The notes beneath the pieces are model-generated. The model saw only the letters and a list, made by a program, of their open reading frames with translations, had not been told where the DNA came from and searched no databases. The position numbers were made by a program, and so were the translations under genes. This document shows, in pieces, positions 32,436 through 42,394 of a DNA stretch of 64,000 bases (positions within the stretch are counted from its first letter, which is position 1; every line of letters begins with the position of its first letter). The stretch comes from Duffyella gerundensis (GTDB taxonomy: Bacteria > Pseudomonadota > Gammaproteobacteria > Enterobacterales > Enterobacteriaceae): assembly GCF_001517405.1 (NCBI RefSeq), contig NZ_LN907827.1, positions 1,370,587-1,434,586 on the forward strand. Direction: 5' to 3'.

Positions 32436-34697
32436 ATGAACCTATCGCTTAACCAGTTGGCCATTTTAACTATTATCGCTGCCTTACCCTTGTTGCTCTT
32501 GCCGGAATTGCCGTCGCGCAGCACTATTCTCGCTCTGACAGCTTTCGCTATAGTTTGCGCAGTAATGCCATTGCGAAACATAACGCTGTTAGCTTTAGTG
32601 GTTTTGATGCTGTGTTGGATGCTCTGGTCAGCGCGCGGTGCCCTGTGGCAAGTTGAAAACTATAGCCAGAATATTTTGCCGGCGCGGGTGGTCGTCGATC
32701 GGGTTACGCCTGACGGCAAACGAGCCCAGGTACGATTGCTCACCGTGCATGAAAGATGGGTTTTTCCGCCTGTCTATGCCAGCGTTGCGTTACCAAAACA
32801 GGGTCACGTTTATTGCGCCGGACAACGCTGGCAGATGAGACTTAAATTAAGGCCGGTCCACAGCCAGCTTAATGAAGGTCACTTCGATCAGCAGCGTTAT
32901 GCATTGGCTAATCACCATGCATTGCAGGGGCACGTCATGTCAGCCAGCATGATTGATGAAAATTGCTCCATACGCAGCCAATTTCTGACAAATACACAAT
33001 CGGTATATCAACATCTGCCATGGAGCGGCGTACTGACTGCGCTGGCGTTCGGTGAACGCGGTGAGCTAAGCGCAGAGCTAAGCAAGCTTTTCCGTGAAAC
33101 AGGCACCGCACATTTGATGGCAATATCAGGCATGCATATTGGCCTTGCTGCAGGTTTTGGCTGGATTCTGGCGCGCGGCTTGCAATTTCTTCTGCCTGCG
33201 AAATGGATTGGGCACCTTTTCCCACTGGCGATCACGCTGCTGGTTGCAGGCCTCTATACCTGGCTTTCGGGCGCTCATCCGCCAGCGCAACGCGCAATGC
33301 TGGCCTTGCTGTTATGGACGGCCATCCGGGTTAGCGGCAAAAATTGGCATGGCTGGCACATCTGGAATCTTTGTATTGCAGCATTACTTTTGCTCGACCC
33401 GCTGATGATTTTGTCGGAGAGCTTTTGGCTCTCAGCTTTTGCCGTAGCGGCGCTGATTGCCTGGTATCAATGGTTTCCTTTGCCTGAGTCTTTATCGCAG
33501 GGCATAAAAAGCTATCCGTTAAAGTTGCTGCATTTGCAGGCGGGCATGATGATTTTGATGCTCCCGGTTCAGGCCTGGGTTTTCTCTGGCCTCAGTCTCA
33601 GTGCATTACCGGCCAATCTGATGGCAATACCCGTTATCTCCTTACTGACGGTGCCACTGATTCTGCTGGCTTTGGCTCTGCCTTTCTCGCCGATAGAGGA
33701 GATGCTCTGGTGGCTGGCAGATCGTTCTGTTGCTGCGGTTATTTTATGCTTGCGCGCGTTTCCTTCAGGCTGGTTAGCCATTGAAGATGCGCTGCTAATG
33801 TTAATCTGCTTGCCGCTGGCAGCGCTGATAGTGTGGCGTTTTGGCTGGTGGCGTCATGCACCATTAAGCCTGGCTGGCTGCTGCTGTGCGCTGGCAATAT
33901 GGCGCCTGACGATACCCAAGCCGGAATGGCGAGTGGATATGCTGGATGTCGGTCATGGTCTGGCAATCGTCATCTCTAAGCAAGGCAAAGCGATACTTTA
34001 CGATACGGGCAATCGCTGGCTGACCTCAAATGCAGGCGAGCGCATTATCATTCCCTGGCTGGAGCGCAAAGGATTACAACCGGAGTGGATCATTCTGAGC
34101 CATGGACATCTTGATCACACCGGAGGGCTGCAGGCGATACAGCAACGCTGGCCAGATATCTCTGTCCGCAGCGCATTAGCGCATGATCGGCATTTTCCCT
34201 GTCATGCAGGCGAAAGCTGGCAGTGGTATCAGCTCAACTTTTCCGTATTGTGGCCACGCACCTCATCGACGTCGGGTGGGAATAATGATTCCTGTGTGGT
34301 GCGAATTGACGATGGAAGAACCGCGATACTGCTGACCGGCGATATTGAGCATGAGGCAGAACTCGCGCTGCTGGCTGCACATCGGCATCAGTTACGGGCA
34401 GATATCCTTCAGGTTCCACACCATGGCAGCAGTACTTCTTCGGTGGCGCCGCTGTTACGTGCGGTCGCGGGAAAGGCGGCGTTAACATCGGTGGCCCGCT
34501 ATAACGCCTGGCGTATGCCGTCCCGACAGGTTATCGAACGCTACCAGCAAAATGGCTATGCAGCATATGACACTGCAACAGAAGGACAGATAAGTGTGCA
34601 AATAACCAGCAATGGCTGGCAGGTTTTGGGTTTCAGAACGCATTTATTGCCTCGATGGTACCATCAGTGGTTTGGCGTCCCCCGTGATTCCAGGTAG
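32436..34697 (+). CDS. ycaI: ComEC/Rec2-family DNA internalisation protein (YcaI)
   Basis: Inner-membrane protein related to the ComEC channel that brings single-stranded DNA into the cytoplasm in naturally competent bacteria. In E. coli the homologue supports uptake of DNA as food and weak transformation. The 753-aa product has N-terminal membrane segments, an OB-like domain (about 80-160) and the Competence domain with many helices (about 195-480; AHLMAISGMHIGLAAGFGW). A C-terminal metallo-beta-lactamase domain has HGHLDH at 556-561 and a GDIE / PHHGS pair. The ATG at 32436, with GGGAG upstream, was preferred to TTG 32421. Sequence is less conserved than the flanking lipid A genes. It is 35 bp upstream of msbA. 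Confidence 0.93.
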   Translation: MNLSLNQLAILTIIAALPLLLLPELPSRSTILALTAFAIVCAVMPLRNITLLALVVLMLCWMLWSARGALWQVENYSQNILPARVVVDRVTPDGKRAQVRLLTVHERWVFPPVYASVALPKQGHVYCAGQRWQMRLKLRPVHSQLNEGHFDQQRYALANHHALQGHVMSASMIDENCSIRSQFLTNTQSVYQHLPWSGVLTALAFGERGELSAELSKLFRETGTAHLMAISGMHIGLAAGFGWILARGLQFLLPAKWIGHLFPLAITLLVAGLYTWLSGAHPPAQRAMLALLLWTAIRVSGKNWHGWHIWNLCIAALLLLDPLMILSESFWLSAFAVAALIAWYQWFPLPESLSQGIKSYPLKLLHLQAGMMILMLPVQAWVFSGLSLSALPANLMAIPVISLLTVPLILLALALPFSPIEEMLWWLADRSVAAVILCLRAFPSGWLAIEDALLMLICLPLAALIVWRFGWWRHAPLSLAGCCCALAIWRLTIPKPEWRVDMLDVGHGLAIVISKQGKAILYDTGNRWLTSNAGERIIIPWLERKGLQPEWIILSHGHLDHTGGLQAIQQRWPDISVRSALAHDRHFPCHAGESWQWYQLNFSVLWPRTSSTSGGNNDSCVVRIDDGRTAILLTGDIEHEAELALLAAHRHQLRADILQVPHHGSSTSSVAPLLRAVAGKAALTSVARYNAWRMPSRQVIERYQQNGYAAYDTATEGQISVQITSNGWQVLGFRTHLLPRWYHQWFGVPRDSR

Positions 34698-34732
34698 AAT
34701 GAGCGGCTATTTCAAACAATGCTGGTTAAACA

Positions 34733-36481
34733 ATGCATCAAGACAAAGACTTATCAACCTGGCAGACTTTTCGCCGTCTCTGGCCAATGATCGCACCGCA
34801 CAAAGGCGGGCTGTTCGTGGCAGCCGTAGCGCTTGTCCTTAACGCTGCTGGCGACACGTTAATGCTGTCACTGTTGAAGCCGTTACTTGATGATGGTTTC
34901 GGTAAGGCTGATAAATCCGTGCTGATTTGGATGCCGCTGGTAGTGATGGGGTTAATGCTGATTCGTGGCGTTACCAGCTATGTCTCCAGTTACTGTATCT
35001 CGTGGGTGTCTGGCAATGTGGTGATGAACATGCGTCGTCGCCTGTTTAGCCATATGATGGGCATGCCGGTGGCGTTTTTCGATCAGCAATCCACAGGTAC
35101 GCTGCTGTCGAGAATTACCTATGATTCTGAACAGGTAGCGTCATCGTCGTCGAGCGCGCTGGTAACGGTAGTCCGTGAGGGCGCGTCGATTATCGGCCTG
35201 TTTATTATGATGTTTTACTATAGCTGGCAGCTGTCGCTGATCCTGATTGTGCTGGCACCGGTTGTGTCATTTGCCATCCGCATGGTCTCTAAGCGTTTCC
35301 GCAGCATCTCCAAAGTGATGCAGAACACCATGGGCCAGGTGACGACCAGCGCTGAGCAGATGCTGAAAGGGCATAAAGAGGTGCTGATCTTTGGCGGTCA
35401 GGATATTGAAACCAAACGTTTCGATCATGTCAGCAACCGCATGCGCCAGCAGGGCATGAAGCTGGTTTCTGCCTCATCAATTTCCGATCCGATTATTCAG
35501 CTTATCGCGTCGCTGGCGCTGGCCTTTGTACTTTATGCGGCTAGCTTCCCCTCAGTGATGGAGAACCTGACCGCCGGTACCATTACCGTGGTGTTCTCTT
35601 CTATGATCGCGCTGATGCGTCCGTTGAAGTCGTTGACTAACGTTAACGCCCAGTTCCAGCGCGGTATGGCAGCATGTCAGACGCTGTTTTCTATTCTGGA
35701 CAGCGAGCAGGAAGTGGATAACGGCACACGTCAGGTTGAGCGGGCCGAAGGCAATATCCAGTTTAACAACGTTACTTTCACTTATCCGGGCCGCGAGATT
35801 CCTGCGCTGCGCAACATCAACCTGTCGATTCCGGCAGGAAAAACGGTGGCGCTGGTGGGTCGATCTGGTTCAGGTAAATCGACCATCGCCAGCCTGTTGA
35901 CGCGTTTCTACGACATCCAGCAGGGCGAAATCCTGATCGATGGTCATGATTTGCGTGAATATACGCTGCGTTCGTTACGTAATCAGGTGGCGTTGGTCTC
36001 GCAAAACGTCCATCTGTTTAATGACACCATTGCCAATAACATCGCCTATGCCCGCAGTGAGCAATATAGCCGCGAGGAGATTGAACGCGCGGCAACCATG
36101 GCGCATGCCATGGACTTTATCAAGAAGATGGATAAAGGACTGGATACGGTAATCGGTGAAAATGGCGTGCTGCTCTCTGGCGGCCAGCGTCAGCGTATTG
36201 CTATTGCGCGCGCACTGCTGCGCGACAGTCCGATTCTGATTCTGGATGAGGCGACCTCGGCGCTGGATACTGAATCTGAACGTGCTATTCAGTCGGCGCT
36301 GGATGAACTGCAAAAGAACCGTACGTCGCTGGTCATTGCCCACCGCCTTTCAACCATTGAAAAAGCGGATGAGATCGTGGTAGTGGAAGATGGTCAAATC
36401 ATTGAGCGAGGTACGCACAGCGAACTGCTTGAGCAGGGCGGTGCCTATGCACAATTGCATAAAATGCAGTTTGGCCAATGA
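34733..36481 (+). CDS. msbA: Lipid A ABC exporter MsbA
   Basis: Homodimeric ABC flippase that moves lipid A-core from the inner to the outer leaflet of the inner membrane. The 582-aa product (E. coli length) has a six-helix exporter domain (about 1-320). The ATPase domain has Walker [10 protein letters not shown] at 376-384, signature [16 protein letters not shown] and Walker [13 protein letters not shown]. The gene overlaps lpxK by four bases (ATGA), coupling export with the last cytoplasmic kinase step. Confidence 0.98.
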   Translation: MHQDKDLSTWQTFRRLWPMIAPHKGGLFVAAVALVLNAAGDTLMLSLLKPLLDDGFGKADKSVLIWMPLVVMGLMLIRGVTSYVSSYCISWVSGNVVMNMRRRLFSHMMGMPVAFFDQQSTGTLLSRITYDSEQVASSSSSALVTVVREGASIIGLFIMMFYYSWQLSLILIVLAPVVSFAIRMVSKRFRSISKVMQNTMGQVTTSAEQMLKGHKEVLIFGGQDIETKRFDHVSNRMRQQGMKLVSASSISDPIIQLIASLALAFVLYAASFPSVMENLTAGTITVVFSSMIALMRPLKSLTNVNAQFQRGMAACQTLFSILDSEQEVDNGTRQVERAEGNIQFNNVTFTYPGREIPALRNINLSIPAGKTVALVGRSGSGKSTIASLLTRFYDIQQGEILIDGHDLREYTLRSLRNQVALVSQNVHLFNDTIANNIAYARSEQYSREEIERAATMAHAMDFIKKMDKGLDTVIGENGVLLSGGQRQRIAIARALLRDSPILILDEATSALDTESERAIQSALDELQKNRTSLVIAHRLSTIEKADEIVVVEDGQIIERGTHSELLEQGGAYAQLHKMQFGQ

Positions 36482-37461
36482 TTGAGCGCATCTGGAGCGG
36501 CCGCTCACCGTTGTATCTGCTGCTGCTGCCGTTAAGCCTGCTTTATGGCATAGTGAGCTGCTTCATTCGGCTCACTTACCAACGCGGCTGGCGCAAAAGC
36601 TGGCGCGCACCGGTGCCAGTGGTGGTGGTGGGTAACCTCACTGCCGGCGGCAACGGCAAAACGCCGGTGGTGATTTGGCTGGTTCAGGCGTTGCAACAGC
36701 AGGGCCTGCGTCCTGGCGTGGTGTCGCGTGGTTATGGTGGCAAAGCAGAGCGCTATCCGCTGTTGCTGGATGCCAGCACCACCACTGACACCGCAGGTGA
36801 TGAGCCCGTGCTGATTTTTCAACGCACGGGTGCGCCAGTTGCCGTGGCACCGCAGCGTTCAGCGGCGGTGCAGGCGTTACTGGCAGAGCATGCGCTTGAC
36901 GTGATCATCACCGATGATGGGCTGCAGCACTATGCGTTACAGCGCGATATCGAAATTGTTGTCATTGATGGCGTACGCCGCTTTGGCAACGGCTGGTGGC
37001 TGCCCGCCGGTCCGATGCGCGAACGCGCGGACAGATTAGCGGAAGTAGATGCCATCATCGTTAATGGTGGCGAGGCGGCTGGCAATGAAATCGCCATGTC
37101 ACTGGCCGTCAGCCATGCGGTGAACCTGTTGGACGGCACAACGCGTGCGGTATCCGCGTTAGCGCCCGCGGTGGCGATGGCGGGAATCGGTCATCCACCG
37201 CGGTTTTTTACCACGCTGCGCAATCACGGATTAACACCACAGGCAGAGATCGCCTTCGCCGATCATCATGCTTATGATGAAGCAGAGCTGGCTGCGTTAA
37301 CATCAGAGGATCAGATGCTGGTGATGACGGAAAAAGATGCGGTGAAATGCCGCCACTTTGCCAGAGCAAACTGGTGGTATGTGCCGGTAGATGCTCAGTT
37401 AAGTGAAGCACCGTCATCGGCACTCATAAGCGCTATCGTTAAGCGTTGCCATCCACACTGA
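36478..37461 (+). CDS. lpxK: Tetraacyldisaccharide 4'-kinase LpxK
   Basis: Inner-membrane kinase that phosphorylates the 4' position of the lipid A disaccharide to make lipid IVA. The 327-aa product (E. coli 328) has one N-terminal membrane helix (about 10-30), an atypical P-loop TAGGNGKT at 55-62, and the conserved VSRGYGGK and [15 protein letters not shown] motifs. The start codon ATG at 36478 sits inside the msbA stop (ATGA). Together with msbA and kdsB it forms the lipopolysaccharide part of this cluster. Confidence 0.98.
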   Translation: MIERIWSGRSPLYLLLLPLSLLYGIVSCFIRLTYQRGWRKSWRAPVPVVVVGNLTAGGNGKTPVVIWLVQALQQQGLRPGVVSRGYGGKAERYPLLLDASTTTDTAGDEPVLIFQRTGAPVAVAPQRSAAVQALLAEHALDVIITDDGLQHYALQRDIEIVVIDGVRRFGNGWWLPAGPMRERADRLAEVDAIIVNGGEAAGNEIAMSLAVSHAVNLLDGTTRAVSALAPAVAMAGIGHPPRFFTTLRNHGLTPQAEIAFADHHAYDEAELAALTSEDQMLVMTEKDAVKCRHFARANWWYVPVDAQLSEAPSSALISAIVKRCHPH

Positions 37462-37515
37462 ACGACAGACCGGTAGCGTTCCGGCTGCATCGTTCACCCG
37501 TATTGAGGAGAGCCA

Positions 37516-38721
37516 GTGATTAACCTTTCTCTGAAAACGGCGCGTAATCTGCAGCTCGCGGCGCAAGGCCTGTTGCATCCTGCCGACGAAGCAGCAACTC
37601 CAGAACGTCTGCTGGCGGCAATCCGCAAAATGTCCCTGTTGCAAATCGATACTATCCATGTTGTGGCCCGTAGCCCCTGGCTGGTGCTTTTCAGCCGCAT
37701 CGGCAGCTTTCCGCTCTCCTGGCTGGAACAGGCACTTCGTGACGGCGCGCTGTTTGAATATTGGGCGCATGAAGCCTGCTTTATTCCCATCGAAGATTAT
37801 CCACTGCTCCGTCATCGCATGTTATCGCCAGCATCGCTGGGCTGGAAATTCAGCGCTGACTGGATGCAGACCCATCAAACGGAGATTGCCGATCTGTTGG
37901 CCCACATTGAGCAGGCTGGTCCGGTCCGCGCTGCTGACTTTGCCGCACCGTCTCAGCAAAAGGCAGGCTGGTGGGCATGGAAACCGCATAAGCGTCATCT
38001 GGAGAATCTGTTTACCGCTGGTGAACTGATGATTAGCGAGCGACGAAATTTTCAGCGCGTCTATGATCTTCGCCAGCGCGTGCTGCCTGGCTGGCATGAC
38101 GACCGCATGCTGAGTGAAACCGAGGCGGTCGAGCAGATGTTACGCAACAGCGCCAACAGTCTGGGGATTTTTCGCCCCGAATGGTTAGCCGATTATTATC
38201 GTCTGAAAAAAGTTGCGGTCAGAGAGGTGATAGCGCGCTGGCTGGAGCAGGGGTTTATTGTCGCCTGCAACATAGAAACACTGGGCACACTTTATCTGCA
38301 TCATGTGCTGCTGCCTCTACTGGAGCAGCAGCTGGAAGCGACACACAGCACGGTACTTTCCCCTTTCGATCCTTTAGTGTGGCATCGCAAGCGTGCGCTG
38401 GAGCTGTTTGATTTTGACTATCGCCTGGAGTGTTATACGCCGGAAGCGAAGCGCCGTTATGGCTATTTTGTTCTGCCGATATTGCTGCGTGGCGAGCTGA
38501 AAGCGCGAATGGATGCCAAAATGATTCGCAAGAGCGGCGTATTGCAGATTAAAAATCTGTGGCTTGAACCTGGCGTACCAGCAACCGCCGCACTCTGCGC
38601 CGATTTAAAAGGCGCTATAGATCATTGCGCGCGCTGGCAGGGTGCAGACTCTGTTCAGTGCGATAATCTGCCCGTGGCGTTGACGCCGCGCTGGCAACCG
38701 GTCTGGTCGCTTACTGCGTGA
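37516..38721 (+). CDS. ycaQ: Interstrand DNA crosslink glycosylase YcaQ (HTH_42 family)
   Basis: DNA glycosylase that unhooks interstrand crosslinks from nitrogen-mustard-type damage in E. coli; related to AlkX/AlkZ of Streptomyces. The 401-aa product has tandem winged-helix modules and the catalytic QxD motif at Gln43-Ile44-Asp45 (MSLLQIDTIHVVARSP), plus conserved EYWAHEACF and LSPFDPLVW motifs. The start is GTG at 37516 with GAGGAG upstream. E. coli YcaQ is 410 aa, so the N and C termini differ slightly. It lies 54 bp after lpxK on the same strand. Confidence 0.94.
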   Translation: MINLSLKTARNLQLAAQGLLHPADEAATPERLLAAIRKMSLLQIDTIHVVARSPWLVLFSRIGSFPLSWLEQALRDGALFEYWAHEACFIPIEDYPLLRHRMLSPASLGWKFSADWMQTHQTEIADLLAHIEQAGPVRAADFAAPSQQKAGWWAWKPHKRHLENLFTAGELMISERRNFQRVYDLRQRVLPGWHDDRMLSETEAVEQMLRNSANSLGIFRPEWLADYYRLKKVAVREVIARWLEQGFIVACNIETLGTLYLHHVLLPLLEQQLEATHSTVLSPFDPLVWHRKRALELFDFDYRLECYTPEAKRRYGYFVLPILLRGELKARMDAKMIRKSGVLQIKNLWLEPGVPATAALCADLKGAIDHCARWQGADSVQCDNLPVALTPRWQPVWSLTA

Positions 38722-38787
38722 TCCACTCTGCTAATGACATTGTGATATGCTCACCGCACTGGCGAATCGGTCCGTAACGGAGGAAAT

Positions 38788-38970
38788 ATGGATCACCGTT
38801 TACTACAAATTGTGGCTTGTCCGGTATGCAACGGCAAACTGTACTACAACAACGAACAGCAGGAACTTATCTGTAAACCTGACGGCCTGGCATTCCCGGT
38901 GCGTGAAGGCATTCCGGTTCTGCTGGAAAATGAAGCGCGTGCGCTGACCATGGAAGAGAGCCATCCATGA
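38788..38970 (+). CDS. ycaR: Trm112-family small protein YcaR (UPF0434)
   Basis: Sixty-residue protein of the UPF0434/Trm112-like family, small zinc-finger-like proteins whose eukaryotic relatives activate methyltransferases; the role in enterobacteria is not known. Visible cysteines are Cys11 and Cys14 (CPVCNGKL) and Cys29, one fewer than a four-Cys finger. The motif [13 protein letters not shown] is the family signature. The ATG at 38788 follows ACGGAGG. Its stop overlaps the kdsB start (ATGA at 38967-38970), so the two are translated together. Confidence 0.95.
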   Translation: MDHRLLQIVACPVCNGKLYYNNEQQELICKPDGLAFPVREGIPVLLENEARALTMEESHP

Positions 38971-39713
38971 GTTTCGTTGCCATTATTCCGGCACGTTACG
39001 CTTCAACGCGGCTGCCGGGTAAACCGCTGGTCGATATCAACGGTTTGCCGATGGTTTTGCACGTGATGCAGAGAGCAAAAGAGTCGGGGGCAGAGCAGGT
39101 TATTGTTGCCACCGATCATGCCGATGTCGCTGCAGCAGTGGAGGCGGCGGGAGGCGAAGTGTGCATGACCCGCGCCGATCATCAGTCAGGCACCGAGCGT
39201 CTGGCCGAGGTGATTGACCGCTACGGTTTTGCCGATGACAAAATCATTGTCAACGTGCAGGGCGATGAGCCGATGATTCCACCGACTATCATTCGTCAGG
39301 TAGCAAACAATCTTGCCAGCGCGGCAGCAGGAATGGCCACGCTGGCCGTGCCGATCGTCAGCGCAGAAGAAGCGTTTAATCCTAACGCGGTAAAAGTGGT
39401 CACCGACGCGGCCGGTTATGCGCTCTATTTTTCCCGTGCGGCCATTCCCTGGGAACGTGAGCGTTTTGCCGTCTCACGTGAAGAGATCGGCGATACCTTT
39501 TTACGTCATATTGGCATTTACGCCTACCGCGCCGGCTTTATCCGCCGCTACGTGACCTGGCAGCCCAGCAAGCTGGAGCAGATTGAGCTGCTGGAGCAAC
39601 TGCGGGTGTTGTGGTACGGCGAAAAGATTCATGTTGATGTTGCGCATGAGGTGCCGAGCGCTGGTGTCGATACGCCAGAGGATCTGGCGCGTGTACGCCA
39701 GGCGATGCAGTAA
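38967..39713 (+). CDS. kdsB: 3-deoxy-manno-octulosonate cytidylyltransferase
   Basis: Makes CMP-Kdo, the activated sugar that starts the inner core of lipopolysaccharide. The 248-aa product (E. coli length) begins [21 protein letters not shown], the nucleotide-binding motif. It has [11 protein letters not shown] with the metal-binding Asp and [13 protein letters not shown] for substrate binding. It is coupled to ycaR by a 4-bp overlap and followed by a terminator, closing the ycaI-msbA-lpxK-ycaQ-ycaR-kdsB unit. Confidence 0.98.
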   Translation: MSFVAIIPARYASTRLPGKPLVDINGLPMVLHVMQRAKESGAEQVIVATDHADVAAAVEAAGGEVCMTRADHQSGTERLAEVIDRYGFADDKIIVNVQGDEPMIPPTIIRQVANNLASAAAGMATLAVPIVSAEEAFNPNAVKVVTDAAGYALYFSRAAIPWERERFAVSREEIGDTFLRHIGIYAYRAGFIRRYVTWQPSKLEQIELLEQLRVLWYGEKIHVDVAHEVPSAGVDTPEDLARVRQAMQ

Positions 39714-39720
39714 TCCGTTC

Positions 39721-39745
39721 AGAGGACCATTCGGTCCTCTTTTCT
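39721..39745 (+). terminator. kdsB rho-independent terminator
   Basis: AGAGGACC / GGTCCTCT stem with a 4-nt loop and a TTTCT tail, 7 bp after the kdsB stop. Confidence 0.8.
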
Positions 39746-39826
39746 CATCAGGATTTGATGTCAGACGATGATTCCTCCGGCAAGTACGTTCATGATAACG
39801 ACTCTGGTCAGTTAAAGGAGCCTGTT

Positions 39827-40720
39827 ATGGAACAACTGCGCACAGAGCTGACGCTGGTGTTAGGCGAGCCGGTCGGTCGGCTTGAACATATCAGCGAGCA
39901 AGGACAGGCGAGCCTGTTTGCCCTTTATGACGATGCGGGGCAGGCAATGCCACTGGTGGCTAAATATTTTCGGCGGCAGGGCCTGGCGGCACAGGAAGCC
40001 GCCAAACTGTCGATGCTGGGTCGCGAAAGCGCGATAAAAGTGCCGGCGGTATATGGCGTGGTCATCAGCCAGCAGCAACCACGGCATGAAGTTTTACTGC
40101 TGGAGCGGTTACGTGGCGTTCCGGTTGAGGCGCCCGCACGCACGCCGCAGCGTGCTCAACAACTGGAGCAGCAGATTGTGGAATGCCTGCATGCCTGGCA
40201 CAGTATCGACAGCCAGGGCGTGGTGGGCGCCGTTGACAGTACGCAACAGAACAGCTGGAGCAACTGGTATCAGCAGTATGTTGAAGTGCTCTGGGCAACG
40301 CTGGGCTGGCTTGCGCTACCCGGATTAACCGCGGAAGATCGGCATTTGCTGCTGCGTTGCCGTCAGCAACTGCCCAGGCTATTTAATGATTTCGCGGCGC
40401 GCTGCGTGCTGGTGCATGGCAATCTATCGCTGCAAAACCTGATCAAAGATCCCCGTTCCGATCGGCTTATTGCCGTTGTTCATCCTGGCCCGATACTGTG
40501 GGCGCCCCGGGAGTTTGAAATGTCAAAGCTGAGTGAAACCGGCGCAGCCGAGTCACTGATGTTTGCTTCGCTGCGCCATCAGCCGGCCGACGAGGGTTTT
40601 ATCTGGCGACGCTGGCTCTATCTACTCTGGGAAACCGTAGCAGAAGCGATTGCGGGCATGCCGCTGAACCGCCCGCGGTTTGATCATGCTGCGCACCAGC
40701 TATTGCCGTGGCTCAATTAA
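39827..40720 (+). CDS. ycbJ: YcbJ, kinase-fold (APH-like) protein probably lacking catalytic residues
   Basis: Homologue of E. coli YcbJ (both 297 aa), of unknown function, placed in the aminoglycoside-phosphotransferase-like fold. The N-terminal lobe has the expected strands, with MPLVAKYF and the PAVYGVV...VLLLERLRGVPVEAPARTP region. The loop that carries the catalytic Asp in active APH kinases (HGDxxxxN) reads HGNLSLQN at residues 197-204, so the base is Asn. The following metal-binding IDW/DFE-type segment reads AVVHPGPILWAPREFE, without an Asp at the usual place. This suggests a pseudokinase. The start at ATG 39827, with AAAGGAG upstream, matches E. coli. It is convergent with elyC and overlaps its 3' end by 21 bp. 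Confidence 0.9.
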   Translation: MEQLRTELTLVLGEPVGRLEHISEQGQASLFALYDDAGQAMPLVAKYFRRQGLAAQEAAKLSMLGRESAIKVPAVYGVVISQQQPRHEVLLLERLRGVPVEAPARTPQRAQQLEQQIVECLHAWHSIDSQGVVGAVDSTQQNSWSNWYQQYVEVLWATLGWLALPGLTAEDRHLLLRCRQQLPRLFNDFAARCVLVHGNLSLQNLIKDPRSDRLIAVVHPGPILWAPREFEMSKLSETGAAESLMFASLRHQPADEGFIWRRWLYLLWETVAEAIAGMPLNRPRFDHAAHQLLPWLN

Positions 40721-41485
40721 CGTACTCTCTTCTCCATGAAGCCGCTGCCACAGCCGCCCCAGCGTTTCATACCAGGCGCGATCGCTGTGGCCCAACCATA
40801 CCGGCGACGGAATCGCCTTTTCCCATGGATTCAGCGGTGAAGTAATCGCCAGCTGATTGGCGGGAGCCACGATCGGCTGCAATCCCTGCGCGTAAAAAAA
40901 GCCCAGCGCACGCGGCATATGGTTAGCTGAGGTGATCAACATGAAAGGATGCTGGCCAATGTACTGCTTTACCGCCTCAGCTTCATGCGCGGTATCCCGT
41001 GGCCGATCGAGCATGATAGTGGCATCGGCAGGGACGCCGAGAGATTGTGCCACCTGCGCGGCAACGCGCGCGCTGCTCATCGGATTCTGGCCAGCGGCCG
41101 CACCGGTGAAGATCATGCGAGCACCCGGATTACGTCGCCACTGGCGCACTCCTTCAACCACGCGTGGCAAACTGTTGCTGATTAAATTTGAACCAGGCGC
41201 CCAGTCGGGATTAAAAGTATAGCCACCGCCCAGCACCACAATGTAATCCACCTTTTCGCTGCCGTTCCATGTCGGATAGCGGTTTTCCAGCGGTAATAGC
41301 AGCCGATCGGCAACCGGTTGCAGGCTCAGCAGCAGTAACAGCAGCCATGAAGCAGAGAGCAGGATTTTGCCGGTTTTTTGCCAGCGAGAGAACCAAAGCA
41401 ATAAAATGGCGATTGCCATCAGCAGCAGCAGAAACGGCAACGGTAGTAACAGTCCACCCACCACCTTTTTTAAGGTAAAAAACAT
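40700..41485 (-). CDS. elyC: Envelope biogenesis factor ElyC (DUF218)
   Basis: Inner-membrane protein needed for normal peptidoglycan synthesis at low temperature in E. coli, probably acting on undecaprenyl-phosphate lipid carrier use. The 261-aa product (E. coli 259) has two N-terminal membrane helices (about 10-32 and 38-58). A DUF218 domain follows, with DYIVVLGGGYTFNPDWAPGSN, ARMIFTGAAAGQ, LDRPRDTAHEAEAVKQ and LITSANHMPRALGFF. The start is ATG 41485. Its last 21 bp are shared with the end of ycbJ on the other strand. Confidence 0.96.
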   Translation of the reverse strand: MFFTLKKVVGGLLLPLPFLLLLMAIAILLLWFSRWQKTGKILLSASWLLLLLLSLQPVADRLLLPLENRYPTWNGSEKVDYIVVLGGGYTFNPDWAPGSNLISNSLPRVVEGVRQWRRNPGARMIFTGAAAGQNPMSSARVAAQVAQSLGVPADATIMLDRPRDTAHEAEAVKQYIGQHPFMLITSANHMPRALGFFYAQGLQPIVAPANQLAITSPLNPWEKAIPSPVWLGHSDRAWYETLGRLWQRLHGEESTLIEPRQ

Positions 41486-41608
41486 CGATTTCCGCTTCCT
41501 TTTGTCCGAAAAAACATCATCTGATTGCCTCGCGCTACGCTAAAGGTTCATTCTCCGCCGGGGTGTGACAAAATAGCCGTTTTGGCGGCGCTGACAGGAG
41601 CCAAAGCG

Positions 41609-42394
41609 ATGCAGGATCGCAATTTTGACGATATGGCGGAGAAGTTTTCGCAAAACATTTACGGTACCACTAAAGGACGTATCCGTCAGGCGATCCTCGG
41701 CGAGGAGCTGGCCACTATTTTAGCCACGTTACCCGCGGGAGCACGTCGCGTGCTTGATGCCGGAGGCGGCGAAGGGCAAATGGCCTGTACGCTGGCGGCG
41801 GACGGCCATCAGGTACTGTTATGCGATCTGTCCGCAGAGATGATTGAACGGGCGAAGCGTCTGGCGGCGGAAAAAGGTGTGAGCGATAACATGCAATTCG
41901 CACAAATCAGCGCGCAGCAGGTGGCAGATTATTTGGATACGCCGGTTGATCTGGTATTGTTCCACGCGGTGTTGGAATGGGTGGCTGAACCCGAGAAAAT
42001 TCTTAGGCAGCTCTATGATATTCTGCATCCCGGTGGCGTACTGTCGCTGATGTTTTACAACCTGCACGGCTTAACCATGCGTACGCTCACGCTGGGAAAT
42101 TTCGGTTACCTTCAGGCTGACCTGAAAAAACGCAAAAAGAAAACCCTGTCACCAGACTTTCCCCGCGATCCTGAGCAGGTTTACCGCTGGCTCACCGCCT
42201 GTGGTTTTCACATTGAAAGCCGCGCCGGCATTCGTGTTTTTCACGATTACATGCGCGACAAAGAGAAACAGAGCGAACGCTTTGACGAAGTGCTGGAGAT
42301 GGAAAAACGCTACTGTCGACAGGAGCCTTTTTTGAGTTTAGGACGCTATATCCACGTCACAGCGCGGAAACCCATCGAGAAGGACGTACTATGA
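41609..42394 (+). CDS. cmoM: tRNA uridine 5-oxyacetic acid methyltransferase CmoM
   Basis: SAM-dependent methyltransferase that converts cmo5U34 to mcmo5U34 in certain tRNAs (formerly SmtA). The 261-aa product equals E. coli CmoM in length. It has the class I SAM motif [17 protein letters not shown], then [11 protein letters not shown] and [16 protein letters not shown]. The ATG at 41609 ([19 protein letters not shown]) was chosen by homology; the frame extends upstream to 41525 without homology, and AGGAG precedes the ATG. The stop overlaps the mukF start (ATGA), so cmoM heads the muk operon as in E. coli. Confidence 0.97.
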   Translation: MQDRNFDDMAEKFSQNIYGTTKGRIRQAILGEELATILATLPAGARRVLDAGGGEGQMACTLAADGHQVLLCDLSAEMIERAKRLAAEKGVSDNMQFAQISAQQVADYLDTPVDLVLFHAVLEWVAEPEKILRQLYDILHPGGVLSLMFYNLHGLTMRTLTLGNFGYLQADLKKRKKKTLSPDFPRDPEQVYRWLTACGFHIESRAGIRVFHDYMRDKEKQSERFDEVLEMEKRYCRQEPFLSLGRYIHVTARKPIEKDVL

